NCBI GenBank assembly: GCA_025331435.1
Contig: JAIWNI010000089.1
Span: forward strand, 1 to 64,000
DNA length: 64,000 nt
Direction of reading: 5' to 3'
From: Choanephora cucurbitarum
Lineage: Eukaryota; Mucoromycota; Mucoromycetes; Mucorales; Choanephoraceae
This document shows positions 60,093-64,000 of this stretch, in pieces. The notes under the pieces were generated by a model. The model was not told the DNA's origin, ran no database searches, and was given only the letters and a program-made list of their open reading frames with translations. Positions within the stretch are counted from its first letter, which is position 1. The number at the start of each line of letters is the position of its first letter. The translations under genes were made by a program, and so were the position numbers.

Positions 60093-61249
60093 GAAACAAC
60101 CACACATAGATTTATAGATTTCTTTTTTCCTGTTGCTAGAATAATAATAATAAAGTCTCTTGCTTCTTATATCATCATTTCACTCTCCTTTTCCCTCTAA
60201 ATCAGATTGTTTAAATTGGCTTAAATCATAGTCTTCATTGGATCTTTTAAATAAAAAGAAAAGTATCAATCTCATAAGTGACATTTTAGGAGTCAAATTG
60301 GAATATTTCTTGTTGTTGTTGTTGTTGTTGCTTGTATTAATAGACTTTAATTAATTTATAAGATAGTCCTTGACAATAATAGCCTTCATGTTGCTTATGT
60401 ATCTTATTCTTGGTTCAATTTTTATAGCCTTACTCTTCATGGCCCCTTAATGGAAGCTATCTTATTACTTGAGATGTCAGCACACAAAAGAAATAAATGA
60501 GGCAACGCAATGTTGATACTCTAAACCCTCACTCAAAGATAGGCAGGTTCCTGACATTGATCGCCTTGTATTGTATGAAACAATCAACATGAGTTCTAGA
60601 TTGCTATACAGTGAAGAGAAAGAAGACAGGCGGTTTCGAGTATTATGAACAAGGAGTAAACATATTAACAGAAGGAGAACAAGCAAGCCAATGAGTCTTA
60701 AAATAGAGTCTTTGTTATTTGGTCATTTCTCATTTGTGAAGGATATTTTTTGATATATACACATATATCCTATCGATTTCAGACAGAGAAAAAAAAAGGT
60801 TTGAAGGACACAATAGAAGGTTGATGCTTGTTGACTGATTGATAAGATAAGAGTTGAGTTAGGCTAGTTGAAGAAGGAATACACACAGATTTACTCGGGC
60901 CAATGAAATGCATGACAAACAATAAAGGTCCATTCTCTTCTCGTTGTATTCGATCCTTAGGCACCAATTCCTTTACAGTAAGAATGGCACTATCGCACAA
61001 ACATTGCCTGAAAATTAAAAAGAGCCATTTATCTTCTTCGCCTACCAAAAACAAAGTTGGTTTCCTCTGTTTCTTTCAAAATAAAAAATCAAACTCGGTT
61101 CCCGGACTTTAAATGCTATGATACCATCTCAACAGGATCAGATGAAAAAGATAATAAAAAAAAATTGCAATGGACTGTGGTGGCCCTTTTTTTATTATTA
61201 TTTTTCCTAAATTCCCTTTCTCTCTCTTTTTCGCTTATTGTACAGTGTA
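60093..61249. other. Intergenic region with unassigned minus frame
   Basis: About 1.15 kb. A minus frame at 61054-60779 contains RQCLCDSAILTVKELVPKD after a TTTTCAG-like acceptor, so an exon of an unrecognised gene cannot be excluded, but no partner exons were found. A (GTT)n run lies at about 60311-60331. The last 100 bp is pyrimidine-rich and belongs to the NMN adenylyltransferase leader. Confidence 0.35.
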
Positions 61250-62394
61250 ATGCAGCAAGAAGACAATAATACGATAAACTCTGTACCTTATGAATTGACG
61301 CCACTTTCATTTAATGTGCCTTATGAGTTTCCCCGTCGATTTCTACCAACTGTCATGAAAGGTAAATAGAACTTCTCGGGGTACCTTTGTAGTGAGCTCA
61401 TCTCTCTCTCTTGTTTCTTTGTCATGCAGATGACAGCAAGATTCCTTTGGTCTTAGTGGCCTGTGGATCTTTTTCACCAGTCACTTATCTTCATTTGAGA
61501 ATGTTTGGTATGTCTGATCGTGTGTTATCTGAAGAGAAGAAACGATACTGACATGATTATTAGAAATGGCACAAGATCATTTCAAAGAACGAAACGAATT
61601 TGAGTTGTTAACAGGCTATTATTCTCCTGTATCTGATTATTATATGAAAGAAGGACTGGCTAAAGCAGAACATCGAGTCAAAATGTGTCAACTGGCTGTA
61701 GAGACTACATCTGATTGGCTGATGGTGGATTCTTGGGAAGCACGTCAAACCACATATCAACGAACAGCCGTTGTACTCGACCATTTCGATCATGAATTAA
61801 ATACAATTGGAGGAGGTATTTCGACATCTACAGGTAAGGAAAGAGCATAAACTCCAAGGCGTGAACTCACCCATAAAGAAAAAAAAGGCGAAAAGAGAAA
61901 GATTCGTATCATGTTGTTAGCAGGAGGTGATTTGATTGCTTCCTTTGGGCATCCTGGTGTTTGGGCACCTGATGATGTAAGAGCAATAGCTGGAATAGAA
62001 GTGTATTTTACTTATAGTTGCTGTAGCTACATCATATTGTCGGTCGCTATGGTAGTGTGATTATAGAGAGAACAGGAACAGATGTCTATGGCTTCTTATT
62101 ATCGCATGATATCCTATATCAACATAGAGTAAGCTCTCTTTGCGTATATATGATGAGTTTGACAACAAAATTAATCATGATGACTAATAGATGAATGTAA
62201 CAGTCATTAAGCAGTTAATCCATAACGACATCAGTTCAACGAAAATAAGGTAATCTGACAGAGTCCATCTCTTCTTTAACTCATATTGTCTATCTAGATT
62301 GTTTGTTAAGCGAGGCATGTCTATCAAATACCTATTACCAAATCCAGTCATTGATTATATACATGCCCATGGCTTATATCTGCCTGCGCAATAA
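61250..62394 (+). CDS. Nicotinamide/nicotinate mononucleotide adenylyltransferase
   Basis: Seven exons: 61250..61361, 61430..61507, 61564..61833, 61879..61976, 62027..62128, 62191..62249 and 62298..62394, 271 residues. It joins NMN or NaMN to ATP to make NAD(+) or deamido-NAD. Motifs: ACGSFSPVTYLHLRMFE, the nucleotidyltransferase G-x-F-x-P-x-T-x-x-H-L signature, DWLMVDSWEA, IMLLAGGDL, GPVWAPDDL-type WAPDD, and the C-terminal SSTKIR that binds ATP phosphate. Length and motif order fit the NMA1/NMA2 family. All six introns are GT-AG, 45-68 nt. The fourth intron (61834..61878) is only 45 nt; its acceptor was chosen for frame. It is the most intron-dense gene of the window. Confidence 0.9.
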
Positions 62395-62634
62395 GTGACA
62401 ACGAAGCATGCATACCACAGTATTCTTTCTCTCTCTCATATCATCCTCTCTTTGTTATTGTTATTATTACTATCATTATTACCACTATTATTCTAGAACC
62501 AAACTTTTTTTTCTTATCATGTATAAAGTACTATAGCCCTATTGTTACACGTGACTCAGTCGCGACTTTCCCTCTTTTTTTTTTCCTTGCTTAATTCATT
62601 TTCCCGCCTATTCTCTTTCTTTCTTGTACTCATA

Positions 62635-62780
62635 ATGATGGAAGTGAAAGAGATATTTCGCCTTATAGGCTTTCTCTTGGTCTTTCTTTTCCCGATTGCC
62701 GTTATCTATTTAACGGGAGAGCATAAGAAAGCACCTTTGTTAGATGATGAGGAATATGAGAAAAGAAAGCGATTACAAAG

Positions 62781-62840
<60 letters not shown>

Positions 62841-63607
62841 GGTAGAAAGTACCAAGAAGAACAAAAAGAAAAACAAAAAGAAGCAACAAGCAAAGGTGGC
62901 TGTTGAAGAAGAAGAAAAGGTTGAGGAACAACAAAAACCCTCTAAAAAGCAAAAGAAGAAAAACAATAAACAAGAACAAGTAGAAAGCAAGCCAGATACA
63001 GTCAAACAAGAAAATGGTCCAGTTGTCAAGGAGACGCCTGTAAAGGAAGAAACAAAAGTACCAAAAGAAAAGATAAAGGAAATTGATGAGCACATGGACC
63101 CTACAGTCAATTATGCCCGCGTGATGCGTATTCGCCCTGAAGAAGAGGAGGAGGAATGGGAAGCAGTACCTTATGAAGAAGGTTGGAGCCAAGTGAAGGG
63201 TAAATATGATATTATTTGAAGGCGAAAAAGAATGTTTTAGGCTAATTCATAATTTGAAAGGTCGTCGACAGAATAACACTGCTAAATCTTCACCTTATGA
63301 TTATGTTGACAACAATGCTGAAGTGGTCGAAACCACATCTCGCTACATTCCCGGACTAGACAAGAAGCAGCGCGAGAACATGGCTCGTAACGCAAAGAAA
63401 AAGCAACAAAAAGCAGCTGCTGATGCCTTACAGGCCGAAAGACTCCGCAAACATCAAAAGGAGTTGGAAAAAGCTAAAATCGAAGAATTCTACTCAAAGG
63501 GCAAAGGCAAAAACACACAATGGGGTAAAAATGGTCAACGCACATCTTCAAAAGTACCTAATTCATATGCTTCATTTAATGAGTTTGGCCAACTGATTTG
63601 GGAATGA
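62635..63607 (+). CDS. Membrane-anchored Gln/Lys-rich protein, unassigned
   Basis: Exons 62635..63199 and 63261..63607, 303 residues. A single N-terminal membrane segment (FRLIGFLLVFLFPIAVIYL) is followed by an uninterrupted poly-Gln tract, a Lys/Glu-rich region, an acidic patch (EEEEEEWEAVPYEEGW) and a basic coiled coil ending in FNEFGQLIWE. The layout suggests an ER or other membrane anchor with a long charged cytosolic domain, reminiscent of ribosome-receptor-like proteins, but no orthologue is recognised. A conserved-looking C-terminus (WGKNGQ ... YASFNEFGQLIW) suggests it is not just low-complexity. The intron is 61 nt, GT-AG. The start is the first of two adjacent ATGs. Confidence 0.7.
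62782..62840 (+). repeat. (CAA)n microsatellite
   Basis: About 19 CAA triplets reading as poly-Gln directly after the membrane segment of the host gene. Confidence 0.9.
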
Positions 63608-63631
63608 ATCAATAAAAATTTATTATTATAT

Positions 63632-64000
63632 TTAGTTGACGTAGAAGGGATGAGAGAAGAAGTGACAACTTTCATCATGTTGAGTACTAGCAGACAACTT
63701 GTAGTAGAAAGCAGTGTTTTCGTCCTTGGCAGATTCAGGCACAGTATCCTTGATGTTGAAAAGGTTATCAATAGATTCATCACCAGACCAAGATTCTTTG
63801 ACAAAAGTGGCTTCACGGCTATCCAAATTAATCTTGTAGAGTTCCAACTTGTTGACAGTGCTGGCATGAGCAGCAGAGTCACGCTTGATTTGAACAGAGT
63901 AAGCTTCATCAGCCTTTACTTCAGCACCGAGAGCAGGAGCTTCTAATTCAACACCGAAACATCCGCGATCAATTTCTTCGCTTAAACCTTCGTATTCAGC
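63632..64000 (-). CDS. C-terminal part of an unassigned gene
   Basis: The reading frame is open from the right window edge (64000) to a stop at 63632, 122 codons. It contains KRDSAAHASTVNKLELYKIN, AKDENTAFYYKLSAST and ends SHPFYVN. It looks like a beta-rich, probably secreted or cell-wall protein, as the composition (Ser, Thr, Tyr, Asp) suggests, but no family was recognised and the signal peptide would lie outside the window. It converges on the membrane-anchored gene; the stops are 24 bp apart. Confidence 0.6.
   Translation of the reverse strand, partial: AEYEGLSEEIDRGCFGVELEAPALGAEVKADEAYSVQIKRDSAAHASTVNKLELYKINLDSREATFVKESWSGDESIDNLFNIKDTVPESAKDENTAFYYKLSASTQHDESCHFFSHPFYVN

Noticed and set aside
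60779..61054. Minus frame with RQCLCDSAILTVKELVPKD
   Set aside because: Reads like a real exon behind a TTTTCAG acceptor, but no upstream or downstream exon could be tied to it; left as a note in the intergenic entry.

Overview
The window is a piece of an AT-rich nuclear genome of a filamentous fungus, most likely an early-diverging lineage such as Mucoromycota (Mucorales). This rests on gene content (DEF1, NST1, SIP5, MET30/sconB, CAF120 and LEC1 homologues), on many 45-75 nt GT-AG introns with CTRAY-like branch points, and on a mobile-element set of two DIRS retrotransposons, one CryptonF-type recombinase element, one Tc1/mariner element and a TnpB/Fanzor-like gene. No name can be assigned from sequence alone.

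Layout. 0-14.5 kb is ordinary gene space: the end of a NIPA-like transporter, DEF1 convergent with NST1, SIP5, an SRPK kinase, a LEC1-type PX/PXB protein and an HTH/SANT protein. 15.2-23.8 kb is a three-layer nest on the minus strand. A decayed TnpB/Fanzor-like RuvC gene is split by a foldback transposon with perfect ~170-bp terminal inverted repeats and a TTA target duplication, and that transposon is itself split by a DIRS retrotransposon. 24.8-28.4 kb holds an apparently intact CryptonF-type tyrosine recombinase gene. 29.3-34.2 kb carries a Cys3/MetR-like bZIP gene and a MET30/sconB F-box gene, a linked pair from the sulphur regulatory circuit. 35-38 kb is a CAF120-like gene. 39.25-44.87 kb is a Tc1/mariner element with an intact transposase, whose left inverted repeat was cut by a second, diverged DIRS element. 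45-49.7 kb is gene-poor and ends in an actin pseudogene. 49.8-64 kb returns to gene space: a 43-codon twin-cysteine gene, a universal stress protein, GSK-3, a GPI-type surface protein, malic enzyme, a small zinc-finger protein, an NMN adenylyltransferase, a membrane-anchored poly-Q/Lys-rich protein and the end of an unassigned gene.

Best leads. (1) Both DIRS elements share one expression layout: gag, then RT in the -1 frame behind an in-frame slippery heptamer, and a third frame of about 1,300 stop-free codons ending in the tyrosine recombinase, with its own ATG within 20 nt of the gag start. (2) Both DIRS insertions can be resolved to a 5-bp crossover core that matches the element's internal circle-junction copy, and for one of them the other Tc1 inverted repeat preserves the empty site. 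(3) The Fanzor-like remnant is followed by a sequence that can fold as an H-type pseudoknot. (4) Other points are the linked bZIP/MET30 pair, a paired frameshift and a GC-AG intron in SIP5, and very short first exons. Gene models were built by eye from splice signals and protein-family continuity, so exon borders may be off by a few bases.
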